DNA from: Anadara kagoshimensis | Lineage: Eukaryota; Mollusca; Bivalvia; Arcoida; Arcidae | NCBI GenBank assembly: GCA_021292105.1 | Contig: CM037872.1 | Span: 13,542,791-13,606,790 of the forward strand | Direction of reading: 5' to 3' | Length of the DNA: 64,000 bases | Shown here: piece after piece, positions 10,568 through 21,859 of the stretch | Position numbering within the stretch: the stretch's first letter is position 1 | Layout: each line of letters begins with the position of its first letter | Program-made: the position numbers and the translations under genes | The notes under the pieces: model-generated | Databases searched by the model: none | Told to the model about the DNA's origin: nothing | The model's input: the letters and a program-made list of their open reading frames with translations, nothing else

Positions 10568-11092
10568 TTAACAATCCGATTGTTTTAACAATGTAAAGTA
10601 TAAATAGGATATACAGTTATCAACAAAATTGCAACAGTATTTTTGAAGGGACAACGCCAAGTGTCCTCCCATACCCTAACCTCATTTCGCTGGAAATAGC
10701 GTTTGAATAACCTAACGTAGATTACGGAACGCGAGTTTTGTACCACCTAAGACGGTTAAAATTAAAAATAAGTAATAAATACTTTCGCTAAGCACTCGAC
10801 ATTTAGAAATGAAAGTCACAACGTGCTTCAGAAGAGACTTTTAAACCGATGCTTCGTGCCATAGAAGGCATAAGTTGCTAAAGAACAATTCCTTCATATG
10901 TCCATATGCGCACTACAAAGGTTACAATTTCTCGCACTTGGCTTATTGCTGGTGACGTATCAAAATAAGTAAGATATACTTGACAGGGACATACAATCAA
11001 CAAATCTCTATCGAGGGGGTGTACATATAATGTTTAGTACACCATATACGAATGCGATATGGTTTGGTATGACCTTGACTAATAGAATCTAT
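10565..11092. other. No gene recognised
   Basis: Holds short pieces such as AAGCACTCGACATTTAGAAA (about 10791), which resemble the SINE family 1 body in minus orientation but are too decayed for a separate call. Confidence 0.35.
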
Positions 11093-11229
11093 CACTACTT
11101 GTGGTGCCAGATAGGGAAATCTCAACCCTTGTTCTAATATATTTGGTCCAGAACGAGGCTTGCCGAGTTCTGGACCAAATATATTAGAACAAGGGTTGAG
11201 ATTTCCTTATCTGGCACCGCAAGTAGTGG
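11093..11229. mobile_element. Near-perfect foldback element
   Basis: Arms 11093-11154 and 11167-11229 are almost exact reverse complements (two or three mismatches) around a 12-nt loop GAGGCTTGCCGA. The inner arm is TCTAATATATTTGGTCCAGA. This is a foldback-type DNA insertion or very young MITE; no coding sequence. Confidence 0.85.
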
Positions 11230-11937
11230 TTGATTCGATTTCTTGCATCAGAAAGTACAATTTTTCAATTTAAAATCAATTTCAACTTTCGATACACCTC
11301 TGATTTTGTTGATAAAATTTTGCGGGAAAAACTGCGTGTAGGCTATCTTGCACAGGGGGGTGCAAGATGGAAATATCTTGCACCTCTATTTTTATGGATT
11401 TTTCTATCTGGGGTGCAAGAAAAGGAAATCCCACATGGGTAAAAACGCGGGATTTCCATGGCACAGGTGTGAGAAATTGATCTCTCATCTAGGGTATATT
11501 TGTCAAAGGCAATAGTATGTTCAGTCTGACCTTATGTCCATTCAGTCGGAATTATCGGTTACCTTCCGGATACAACATTCTAATACATTCATTATAAATA
11601 TTGAGGTTAATTCAGGTAATTAAGAGTATCATTCAAAGGTGATATATGTACTAGAATTGAACCGACATCCTATTTGGTTGAATGTAAGCTTATTTTACAA
11701 TGGCGTTCATTTAAATTGAACAGGCCGATATCGGGTGCTTGAAAATTTGAAAATTAGTATTATAATACCTTGTTTTGTTTAAAGATGTTGTCTATCCCTG
11801 TTTTGTTCTGAAATACGAATAGTATATGAATAACATACATGTATAGAATTATATTAAAACAGTGTGATATTTCCATTTGCTTAACAACACATTCAATAAC
11901 AAAACGCTAGAAATTCAACACTTAATGTAGAATACCA
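11230..11937. other. No gene recognised
   Basis: Contains short tandem-like GGTGCAAGA motifs at about 11348-11420 (three spaced occurrences of a GTGCAAGATGGAAAT-like or GTGCAAGAAAAGGAAAT-like block). No exon was seen. Confidence 0.35.
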
Positions 11938-12187
11938 GGACCCGGTTTCACAATCATTACTCAGCTAAGATTATCCTTAACTTAAATTTTTCAAAATTTC
12001 AAATCTTTATTGTTTTGTTAATTTTTAAGGTATTCGGAAATTTAAGGTGTCATTTTTAAGAACACGTCTAGATTAAAACATTTGCATTAAATTTTGACAA
12101 AATTATTCATCAGAAGTTCCAAAAAGAGATTACCAAAATTTAAGTTAAGGAAATTCTTACCTAAGGAATGATTGTAAAACCGGGACC
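11938..12187. mobile_element. MITE, 250 bp, imperfect ~55-bp TIRs
   Basis: The left end GGACCCGGTTTCACAATCAT and the right end (reverse complement) GGTCCCGGTTTTACAATCAT pair, and pairing continues with gaps through the CTTAACTTAAATTTT block. No open frame. A relative without the right arm is at 5258-5365. Confidence 0.8.
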
Positions 12188-12259
12188 GCCAGATGATCGA
12201 AAACTTAATACTGTGACGTATTAACGAAAGAGTACCAAGTAACAGAAATGGAGTTGAAG

Positions 12260-12465
12260 TGCAGTATTGGTGTATTATGTTCCAGCTAAGATGTGTATTT
12301 ATATTGGGACCGTCAGTATTTGCATGACAGAGAAAACCTGAGTACCCAGGAAAAAACTAACTACTTTCGGCAGACCAACCGACCAGTTTTCTCACTAGGA
12401 TTTGACCGAGTGATATTCGAACCTCGTTACTGAGAAGCGCTTTGGTCTGTTAGCTGGTGTTTTAT
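12260..12465 (-). mobile_element. tRNA-derived SINE (family 2)
   Basis: Minus strand: tRNA-like start with B box GAGGTTCGAATATC, then a body with CTGCCGAAAGTAGTTAG and CCTGGGTACTCAGGTTTTCT. The body resembles that of 15690-15885, but both differ from SINE family 1. Confidence 0.6.
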
Positions 12466-12636
12466 ATAGAAAATTCAGACATTGAGACCCCAAAAAGAAT
12501 GGGCTCGACAACTGTCGCGAGGATTGAAGTTCCTATGAAAGATCGCAGAATACGTTCTTTTGTAACGGCCGCCTGCACTCAACCACATATATGAAAGTAG
12601 GTCAAGTGTGAATTGGTCAACTGAATCCAATTAATG

Positions 12637-12675
12637 TTATATATATATAATATATATATACTAATATATATATAA
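12637..12675. repeat. (AT)n microsatellite
   Basis: Imperfect TA repeats with small interruptions. Confidence 0.9.
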
Positions 12676-12852
12676 ACTAAGTTTCAAAAGCTCTATTTCA
12701 AAGACCTAATTTATAGTAAATTGTTATGTGCTTTACCAATCAAAGGCTTTCATTTTACCACATGATCTGCTACCATGGAGACATTGGGGAACTGAGTAAT
12801 TCTGCAGTTATATACTGTAAAAGTTTTAGGTTAATCGATAAATACGTTTTTT

Positions 12853-13159
12853 ATTGATTGATTGTTTGGGTTTTTACACCCCAGTCAATAAAATATTACT
12901 TCTATTGAAACGTCGCTAACTTTAGGTGAAGTTGCAGAATTTTTTTTTACCTTTGCAATGAACCCAGGACAATGTTTAACGTGCCATGCCTGTCGTGGCA
13001 TGGGACATCAATTTTTAATGTCTTTCGAAGGACCCCGTGATTTTCATTTTAAAAGAAAAGTCACCTAACAATTTTCAAGTCTTGGTCAGACCCAGTCAGC
13101 GAACTCGCGGCTTCCAACATGCGAACGAGCACTCTACTTACTGAGCTACTGTAGTTGCT
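12853..13159 (-). mobile_element. tRNA-derived SINE (family 1), full length
   Basis: The minus-strand order is complete: tRNA-like A box (TAGCTCAGTAAGTAGAGTGC), decayed B box, central body and a TCAATCAAT-type tail at the left end. Unlike the copy at 8271 it keeps the CACTTCACCTAAAGTTAGC-type segment near the 3' end. Confidence 0.85.
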
Positions 13160-13388
13160 CAAATCGTTTTAACTTAATGTATGCGGAAGCATGATGAAGA
13201 TAAAGAGGATATCATGTGTGCTGTTGTCACATGACAATGATGGTAGAACGGTTATATAATGGCTTTATTAAGTCTTCCATAACATATACCGCGTGCTCCT
13301 TTTGAATTTTATTACATAATGCATTAAAAAATTAATAGACGGGTTCTACTGTTGAGTGCATCAGTTCATTTAAAAATATCTTGTTTAC

Positions 13389-13806
13389 AGTTGCATTGAA
13401 GTAAAACCGGGTAAGGGCATACCAGTTTTTTCTCTGTTTAGCGTCCCTTCGCTGGTAGCTTTTGTTACTTCAAACGCGTAAAAAAGCAAACAAATTTTTC
13501 TATCAAATTTATTCTGGTTTTTTGTGTTTCTTTTTAGGGATATATATCATTTTCAGATTTAATTTATTTTACATTTTTATTTTGTTTTAAAATGGCGATT
13601 TTTTTACCATGTTTTATACGTTGATACAATTGTTACATGTATGCTTTATGCTAATTTTGGAATGTTTAAATACTATATACAAATGAGGTTCGATTTTTTA
13701 AAATTTTTGTTTTGGTTCTTTTACCTGAAAGGTAGAAATAAATGAAAATAAGGTGATCGCTTAACAATTAAAAAACTGGTATGGCCTAATTTTTGCAACA
13801 TAAAGT
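13389..13806. mobile_element. Possible MITE with short TIRs
   Basis: GGGCATACCAGTTTTT (13415-13430) is matched by AAAAACTGGTATGGCC (13773-13788) inverted. Outer flanks pair more weakly (GTTGCA at the left, TTGCAAC at the right). The interior has no open frame. The boundaries are approximate. Confidence 0.45.
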
Positions 13807-14728
13807 GAAAAAGGGCAAACATTTCAAATTTCTTAACCAGTTTTATCAAGATCTATCAGTGCATACTGTAAAAGCAAATTGAACATTTATATGGACACAC
13901 AAGTCTGAAAATTACCAAGCTATAAAATACGATTTTTAGCGTATATAATTTTATCGTGTAATATTTGTACGTATGGATTTATTATATTTTTTTGCTTAAA
14001 TATTGACAACGGCGGTGCAAAAGGTATGGAGTTAAATAATAAAATTTTTGTACCCATCTTTGTTTCAACCCTTGTCGCTATTTCGTTTATACTTGCTCGT
14101 GTGAGATAGGGTTTTTAGCCATGCGAGTTCGGCGTATCTCACATGACCACGTGTGGGACATGAAGTAATATTGCGGGAACATTGATACACATCAAGGGTC
14201 ATGACTTTCAACGGGCATTGCAATACAATTGCTTCTGCATGTTTCATCGAAGAGACTTACAGTCATATTGTAAATATTTAAAATATAAATATAAATATTT
14301 AACAATAAAGCTAATAAAATTAATTTATTAATTTGTGCTGCTAAAAGACTCATTGGGTGTAATTCAGCATACATAATTGTTTATGTTTAAATGCATAGTC
14401 GTAGCAATTATTATTTATTTTAAAAATTATTTTTTTTTAAATATTAGCGTAGGTTCAAGTTTTAAAAAAACAAATTATATACCCATGTCAAATATATTTT
14501 TTCAAACACAATTTGTTATTTCTAAAATAAAAAAAAACCTTACCGAATTTTATCTTGCAACAACCGTCTTCAGAGTTTTGTGTGTGTTACTGGAACGTTT
14601 TCACACTATAGAAGGAATATTTTCAACAAACTATTTTAAAGCATAGCCAATTCATCCATGGAAAGAAATAAACCCATTCAAACGTAACAGATAAAAGTTA
14701 CATGCTCATGACAAAAGATATTTGCTTG
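13807..14728. other. No gene recognised; one small hairpin
   Basis: TGTGAGATA ... TATCTCACA pair across about 14099-14146. The rest is AT-rich, and an 89-codon plus-strand frame at 14377 is low-complexity Phe/Ile/Lys with no recognisable domain. Confidence 0.4.
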
Positions 14729-14947
14729 TACAGTACAGATTTGTCAAAAATTTAACACAGAACTAACAAACAATATTTAAAGCTCTTCAACCAAGTGGCC
14801 AAGAATTTGAAAGCAAGTGACTACCAAGAGATAGCAGCTGCCGAAACCTGGAAATTTCAGCTAACGAGGGGCCTAAACCAAGTGGAGCTGCCGATTCGGT
14901 ACTTATTCGTTAGGTTAACGCTAAACTTTCGACGGGTCTGTACTGTA
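14729..14947. mobile_element. MITE, 219 bp, ~38-bp TIRs
   Basis: The left TACAGTACAGATTTGTCAAA pairs with the right end, whose reverse complement is TACAGTACAGACCCGTCGAA; pairing continues to a TTTA..GTTAACCTAAC region. Interior motifs GCAGCTGCCGAAACCTGG and GCTAACGAGGGGCC recur at 57532-57670, and the end motif GACCTGTCGAAAGTTTAAC recurs at 19190. Confidence 0.8.
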
Positions 14948-15213
14948 TGTTATTAAAAATTTATAACTACGTCATTTTTTTATAAATTTTAAGTGCCGGT
15001 TTGATCATCGGTCCAGTTGGTATATATATGTTTAGAGTAAAACTGATCATTATAGTCATATAATATGTTACGATTATTGCAAAATTGTCCTAACCAAAAG
15101 CGCAATTGCAACATGTTCAGTAGTATTTCTTTGTTACTTCCTGATTTGTTTCCGCAACTTGGAAGTAAAAACAAGACAATCGATATTATTGTGTGACAGT
15201 TGGAGAAATTGAC

Positions 15214-15591
15214 ACCTATGTATAAATCCCGCTTATCAGAGCCTAGGTACAAATCCCGCTTGTCACAGCCTAGGTACAAATCCCGCTTGTCACAGCCTAG
15301 GTACGAGTCCTGCTTATCAGAGCCTAGGTACAAATCCCGCTTGTCACAGCCTAGGTACGAGTCCTGCTTATCAGAGCCTAGGTACAAATCCCGCTTGTCA
15401 CAGCCTAGGTACTAGTCCTGCTTATCAGAGCCTAGGTACAAATCCCGCTTGTCACAGCCTAGGTACGAGTCCCGCTTGTCACAGCTTAGGTACAAATCCC
15501 GCTTGTCACAGCCTAGGTACGAGTCCCGCTTGTCACAGTCTAGGTACAAATCCCGCTTGTCACAGCTTAGATACGAATCCCACTAGAAACG
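15214..15591. repeat. 27-bp minisatellite, 14 copies
   Basis: Units start (GCCTAGGTAC or variant) at 15214, 15241, 15268, 15295 and so on every 27 bp to 15565. Two subtypes interleave, one AAATCCCGCTTGTCACA and one GAGTCCTGCTTATCAGA. Since 27 is divisible by three, both strands stay open and give spurious repeat proteins with nine-residue periods. Confidence 0.97.
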
Positions 15592-15689
15592 GTTCCTAGT
15601 ATAAAAAAGATTGTTAATTCGCTTGGCGAATTATTTAATTATTGCAATGGTGTTTTAAACTAGTACTGCAGTCATGAAACTTTATTTAT

Positions 15690-15885
15690 ATCGAGCGGTT
15701 TAGTTCGTGAATGGCGGGGGAAACTGGAGTGCCCGTAAGAAACCACCAACCTTCGGCAAGTTAATTGACAACTTTCTGACACAAGGGTATGTTCCAAATA
15801 GGGTTGTAGCCTAGGCGGTAAGCTGCGCTTTCGGTGATCCGCAAACGCACACATTAGACCACTCGGCCAAAGAGGCCTCATGGAT
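15690..15885 (-). mobile_element. tRNA-derived SINE (family 2)
   Basis: Minus strand: A-box-like TTTGGCCGAGTGGTCTAATG (tRNA-Ser/Leu type), then a body with CTTGCCGAAGGTTGGTGGTT and GGGCACTCCAGTTTCCCCC. The tRNA-like D-arm is well kept; the rest is degenerate. Confidence 0.65.
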
Positions 15886-16009
15886 GATGTATATGTTTAT
15901 TTTTATTACAAATACTGATAATGCATGATGGTTGGTTCCTATTTGATAATAGTGACAATGTGAACACAGTGATAATGACCAAGATTTTACAAATTTTGGT
16001 TTTACACAT

Positions 16010-16560
16010 GGCGGATGTAGCTATTTAGACAGGAGTTGCCTATTCTTAGAGGGCATCCGTCTACACTTCCTCTGTTAAAGTTTGTATTATGTGCCATTAT
16101 CACAGTAAACCCAGAGTCCCATGTATGTCACGCAAATTGCACAAGTATATATTAAAAAACTTGTTTTGTGCCGTAAAGCATGTTTACGATCGTAAAACTT
16201 GATATACGGTAAATAAACCCCTTTAACGACTGATAAATTGCACAAATATTTGATAAACTTGATTCGCAAATGTACAACAAATTTTCACCTAGAGATCAGG
16301 TTTCTCTAATACTTGTAGAATATGTGCATGTAAATTAACAAGTTAACTTGATCTTTTGTAAACCAAGTAGTACAATTATAAATAAAATTTGTTTTGTATC
16401 TTTTTATTAACCATATTGATTACACATGTGCAGGTGTAGCTAGCTAAATAGAAATTGGTGTTCTTCTCGATGGTTCATGTATTAAAATGAAAATTTCAAA
16501 GTTTTTACTTAGTTTTTGGATTGTGGTTTGGGCATGAATTAGAATGTTTCTTTTTGATAT
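16010..16560 (+). mobile_element. Two Penelope-like tail scraps
   Basis: A decayed GGCGGATGTAGCTATTTAGA block lies near 16011-16075, and a second piece runs 16428-16560 (GGTGTAGCTAGCTAAATAG, then TTTCAAAGTTTTTACTTAG and GGATTGTGGTTTGGGCATG). Between them is unassigned AT-rich sequence. Confidence 0.5.
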
Positions 16561-18109
16561 GTTTTTCATAATGTAAGAATCTAAACGTGAGTTTTTTGTT
16601 TTTGTAATTTACAAATCTTTAAAAAGTTTATAAAAGCTATCTGAAGATGTTTTTGCTCGATTTGACTTGAATAATGCAACTATATACAGCAAAAAGTATT
16701 AATTTACCCCTAAAACAGGACAAAAAAGAATAAATAACGAAACTGTAAGAACTTTATGAAAACAAGTTTTAAATAATACCTGATATTAATTTGTTTGCTT
16801 TGGATAGAAGATGTAATTACATTATCATTTTAATGGACCAAGTACTGTGAAGAGCCAGATACCAGATAAAATGTTATTAAGTTTAGGGTGATATTTTTGG
16901 CATAAATTATAAACGAAATTCCCGCATTTACATATATTTAAGACTTTGTCACAACATGAGCAAGGTTTATAACCTGTGGTTTTTTAATTATTATTATTGA
17001 TTGCTTCGCTGAATTCCAAATGTTTGGGATAGATTTATTGTTTATGCTCTAGATACATGGGTTAGTTGTTTAATGTTTTTTTTATAAATACCTTATATAA
17101 TTTATGGTCTCAAAAACCCTAGTCATTGAGCAGACATAAATTCCGTACGCTTTTAAGCTGTTTAAAATAACATTTTTACACTATATAGATCCACCCGATA
17201 AGTTCGTGCATAGTAAAAAAAAACCACACAGACATCTTTTTTCAGCATAACAAACTCTGAATATAACTTGACATTTGGTTATAATTTATTAAACAGCCTT
17301 ATTTATTTCAAAATAGAAAATTATTTTTCTAGAATGATCTGATGTCGCAAAAAAAAAAAAAAAAAAAAAAAAATAGAATTGAGAAATTTTCATGTCATGT
17401 TTGAGTTAGTTACGATAAAAACATAATTATGGGACTATCATGCCGTTACTATGTTGTTTATTAGGGTGAAATGAATCCAGGACCATGTACAAAATATCAC
17501 GAAGGTTTAAAATGAAAGGAGTACATGTACGGCGCGGGTTTCATGGGGTTTTATCCAGAACGGAAAACAAATGACTTTTCCCGCGCTTTATGAAAAAGCG
17601 GGAAGATGTGTGCGGAGACTCGGGTTATACGTATAAATATAAGGTTGATATTATTTTTAACCAATGGGGATACGTGTTTTTGAACACGTGGTTTGTATTT
17701 AAGGGCAATTGTTTTTATCACTTTCTAACCGTCTGTTCAAGGGATTGAATTAACATTGATGAAAACTTTAGACTAAGGATAGAGCCAGATATACAAGTAC
17801 ATATTAGCAATCTGATTTACTGAGTAGCTTGACTACCGTGCTAGACGTACATGTAAGCTTTGACAGTTTTCAGCAGAATATTCAAGTCTCTCAAAAGACC
17901 ACAAATTACATACAACTGACTAGAATGGGGCTGTACCACGTGATACCATCCAACGTTTGTGCGGAACACTTATTTCCAATGGATTTGGAATTGCATAAGA
18001 TGACATTTTCTCGTAAAAACGATGTTATTCCAGGAATTTTTGACGAACCCTATTGATTACACCTTTTTAGTCTAAGTTGTAGAATAGATGGACTAACCAT
18101 AAAGCAGTA
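16561..18109. other. No gene recognised; poly(A) run
   Basis: A 25-nt A run (17349-17373) is the only clear feature. Downstream a CCCGC..CTTT..AAAG..GCGGG hairpin lies at about 17580-17605. A 75-codon plus frame at 17829 has mixed composition but no recognised motif; I do not call it a gene. Confidence 0.4.
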
Positions 18110-18400
18110 GATTGATTGATTGGGGTATAAAATTCCATTTAAGAATATTTAACTTATATCGAGACGTTACAGGCTAATATGTAGGGAAGGTACCAAGACT
18201 GTCATATACATGCTGCGGGGTATCGGATTTAAAGGTTTCTTCCGAAGGACTCCGTGACTTTCATCTCTAAATGCCGAGTGTTTGGCAAAAGAACAGTCAC
18301 GACTTATTTTCAAGTCTTGATCACAGACCCGACCGGTGTTCGAACTCTCGATCTCCATCAAACGAAGCGAGCACTCTGCCAATGAGCTACTGTAGTGGTT
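18110..18400 (-). mobile_element. tRNA-derived SINE (family 1)
   Basis: The tail with repeated ATTG (18110-18125) is followed on the minus strand, in reverse, by the body (CTTTTGCCAAACACTCGGCA) and tRNA part (AGCTCATTGGCAGAGTGCTC, B box AGAGTTCGAACACC). Confidence 0.85.
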
Positions 18401-19189
18401 AAAAAGCATTAGAAAAGAAACATTTTCTGAAACATCCCGCCATTTTTAGTGACATTGACTGACTGTTATAACCATCAGCTTTATTGACACAGTTAATGAG
18501 CGTAAAGTCGGTAAGATTGTTCTTGTAAACGTTATTTGATCAAGTGCAATTTTTATATACTTTTCTTTTTTTCTTTTCATTTTTACATCTTAAAAATATT
18601 TCTACATTTTTTTTGGTTCCAGCACTATTATTTTTTTTCCAAAACTTCTGTCTAGTGTTGCAAAATTAGGTAGGTTAATCCCACTAAACAGGTCATGCAT
18701 GCGAAGAGTTAAAAAAAACCAGGTCAAACATGCGATGAATTTCGAACTACACTGTCCTCCATAAGTACTCATACAAGTTTAAAACTCGTCCCATCATTAC
18801 AGACTGAACAACTTCAAAAATTGAAAACATCATTATGCTCAAGCTGAGTGTATTTCAACTAAAATAGTGTTTTTATCTTGAAAAATATAATGTTCCCAAT
18901 TTTTTTTTAAAAATTTCCCCAAAATTTCAGAAAAATCAAGAAAAACAACTTATTACATACATTTAGATTATAAAGTTAAGATATTACTTTCAAATACAGA
19001 AAAGACTTCAATATTTTAATTGTATGAACCAACTTTGAAATGATGATTATAATGTAAACCCATGACAAATATTTTGTTAAATTATTTATGGATGGCAGTA
19101 TAATTGTCATTTGATACCGACAGTGTTCTACTTGTCTATTCACCCGAACGGCTTTGAAGAGTATCCTTCTAGAATATTAAGTATTAAAG
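18401..19189. other. No gene recognised
   Basis: AT-rich; one CTGTCTAGTGTTGCAAAATT motif at about 18649 belongs to the dispersed CGTCTAGTGCTG-type repeat seen at 5190 and 47548. Confidence 0.35.
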
Positions 19190-19380
19190 TATAGACCTGT
19201 CGAAAGTTTAACACTTAGCTTACAAAAAAGTGAAAGCAAAAAATTGGATATTTAGTGACCGAAAAACTATAGAGAGATAGATAAGAAATTCAAAAAATAC
19301 TGTAGAAATAAAGCTAACGAGGAGCCGACATAGATAACACTAACCTGTTACCTTAATGTTAAACTGTTCGACAGCTGCAT
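19190..19380. mobile_element. MITE related to 14729-14947
   Basis: The left TAGACCTGTCGAAAGTTTAA is paired imperfectly with the right TTAAACTGTTCGACAGCTGC. A GCTAACGAGGAGCCGA interior motif is shared with the copy at 14729. Confidence 0.65.
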
Positions 19381-21859
19381 TGTACGTGTATGTACATTAT
19401 TATTATAATTATTGCATTTGCGTGAAGTAGATTTAAATATTTTTTCATCCGAACACTTCCCGAGGGTGTAATAAGAAATATGTTTTAATTAAATACCATA
19501 GTTGACATGCTAGACAATTTTGGTAATTGTGGAGTTTTCAGGTGAGCGATAAGACATATGGACCTTTTGATTTAGTATTTCTCCCTATTTTACTGTTCGT
19601 TCTTTATATCATGCATGTACCATTTCCAGTTATTAGTTTCATTCCCAAATCAAAACATTTTAGAATTGTTTTAAATACAAAAATATATGTTTACAGGCCA
19701 AAGTAATGAGATTTATTGTTTCACAGGTCACACATGTGATCAGCAAGGAAAATGAAGTTTTAAAATCCATTGTAAAACATAGGATATGTGCTACCTGTAA
19801 ATGATGGAAAAGAACTAGACCAGGTATAAGACCAAGACAGTACAGATGTGTTTGAAAACACTTTTGTTCATCTTAGCTGATGGAGGCGGATGTTAGTGTT
19901 GAGACTGATGCTGGTGTTGAAGCAATTATAGAACTAATCAAACAAGGAGCACCTGTTAAAGTTTTTTTTTTAAAAAAAAGATAACACACTGGTTGAGATT
20001 GAAAGTTGAAAGCAGTTTGGCGTTACTTTTACCAAAAAAAGAAACTAGATAAAAATCACTGTTAAAAACATTGTAAAGAATTTGTGACATCAGAAATGAC
20101 AGAGCAGTGAAAATAACTTCACAAATATTCTATCTTTCAATTATAAAATATTTTTTTTTAAAAGAAAAATCCAAGGTGCTGCTAAGGGCATGAAGATAAA
20201 CCTACAGGCTTTAATACCTCATACGTATAGAGACCTATAGAGACCAAAGCAACAGGAGAGATTCTGTGAGTATAAAACGTCTGTATAATAGTCATACATT
20301 CACAGAAGCTTGCCATATAAAGTTCCTTTAAAAGGCCCAATTCTTAGAGAAAAAAATATATGGAGACTTTTTGTAACCTATACAGTCTAAAAGGCCACTC
20401 AAGGGAACCATTAAAAGTGGCCTTTATAAACAGGTTTAAAAATTATAAATAAAGAAAAATTTGGATACACTTCTACTGGCATGTGGTCTTTGTATAGAGG
20501 TGACCTTTAAGGCAGGTTGGACTGTAACTGCAAAGTCAGCAATAAACAGCAATCTTGGTTCCAGTCAAGCATTTTAGCATGCTTACATGACAACATCATT
20601 AAGAGCACAAAAACACTTACATTATGGTTAAAGCAAAATTATTGAATATAGAGTTAAAGCAACAGTAGCACACATTAATGAGAACAATAGATATATAACC
20701 GAGTTTAACTGTATGTTATTAATTAATTTTTTTTAAAGAATTTCTTTTACTTTAAAGTTTGCTAAATCTTTTTCTGTCCTACTCAAAATGAGCACCAGAG
20801 ACTCTGTGCTACCGAAGGGTCAGGGTATGTACGAAATAATCAATCAATTGTGGTACAATAGCCCCAAAGAGTTGATCCATAACATGCCAAAAAGAAAAAA
20901 GGCATTTATTAAAGCTTAAAGTGATTTTAGTACGCACTGCTTGTTAATTGGGCTGCGATATACGTGATGTAACAGTTCTGAATAAATAAATGTGTTTTTT
21001 TAATAACAGTGTTGACATTACGTTTGCTCCGGGGCTGTATAGCATCAAGTGATGGTACAAATGACCTTGAGTGTAGGTCAAAGTGACCATATAAGTAAAA
21101 TATACAAAAATCTCAATTTTCTCTAAATGTAATTGGTCTGGAGTAAAGAGTAAGAGTAAACACAAGCTATTAGCTACCAGAAGATTGACACAGTACAGTA
21201 AAAATGTATATCTGTATTTATTTTTTTCCAGTTCAACGGGATGTATTTCCACATATTACACATAAGGCTGCACTAGAAACAAGCACCCTGGAAGAGTTAT
21301 CCACATATATTTATCATAAAGTACAGATCAAGCATTAAACAGAAATAACTGGCATTGTGTTTGATGATTGTTGTTTTGATTGCCCAAATGTTAGATTGTT
21401 TTATTTCCGTATTTTGCCATGTGCTGCATCTAGCATTAACTTAAAAATGAACTTTGCATAGAAGGGTTCGATTATTGTTCTTTAAAATATCAAATTGCAA
21501 AAGTTTTCTCAAAAGTATCTTGCCAAACATTTTTTTTCAGAAACGTAAAATGCACATAATGCTGTAGAAGATGTTCGTATGTTGACAAAAAATCTAAAAT
21601 TTCCGGTATTTCCGATGATGATCACAAAAAAGACAGATTATGGCTCTAAATGTTATTTTCTGCAATATCAATACCTTACTGCAAAGGTAAATGATCTTCC
21701 TTCACTTCATAAACTTGTGACTGAAGGTGTTTTGAGGATAAGTCCCGCTGAAATTATCGCTGGTTCTGGCAAGGCACTTTGTCATCTTACTATAATTTAT
21801 TTAAGATTTTCTTTCTGTTTAGTCCATTTGTATTGTAAATGACGATTATTTTTCCGCAC
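19381..21859. other. No supported gene; hairpin and unassigned frames
   Basis: Contents: a 12-bp hairpin TAAAAGGCCACT / AGTGGCCTTTATA (20388-20428); a 44-codon plus frame at 20788 and a 34-codon one at 19879 without recognisable motifs; and an 87-codon plus frame at 21579 that could be the decayed start of the transposon-like relic that follows. None has support as a host gene. Confidence 0.35.

Noticed and set aside
14989..15415. Repeat proteins on both strands (nine-residue periods YLGSDKQDS and YKSRLSEPR)
   Set aside because: They are the 27-bp minisatellite translated; 27 is a multiple of three, so any frame without a stop stays open on both strands.
15214..15591. CRISPR-like array
   Set aside because: Units are contiguous without unique spacers; this is a minisatellite in a eukaryotic genome.
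19879..20922. Small plus-strand frames at 19879 (34 codons) and 20788 (44 codons) as gene remnants
   Set aside because: Short, no recognised motif, no consistent splice sites.
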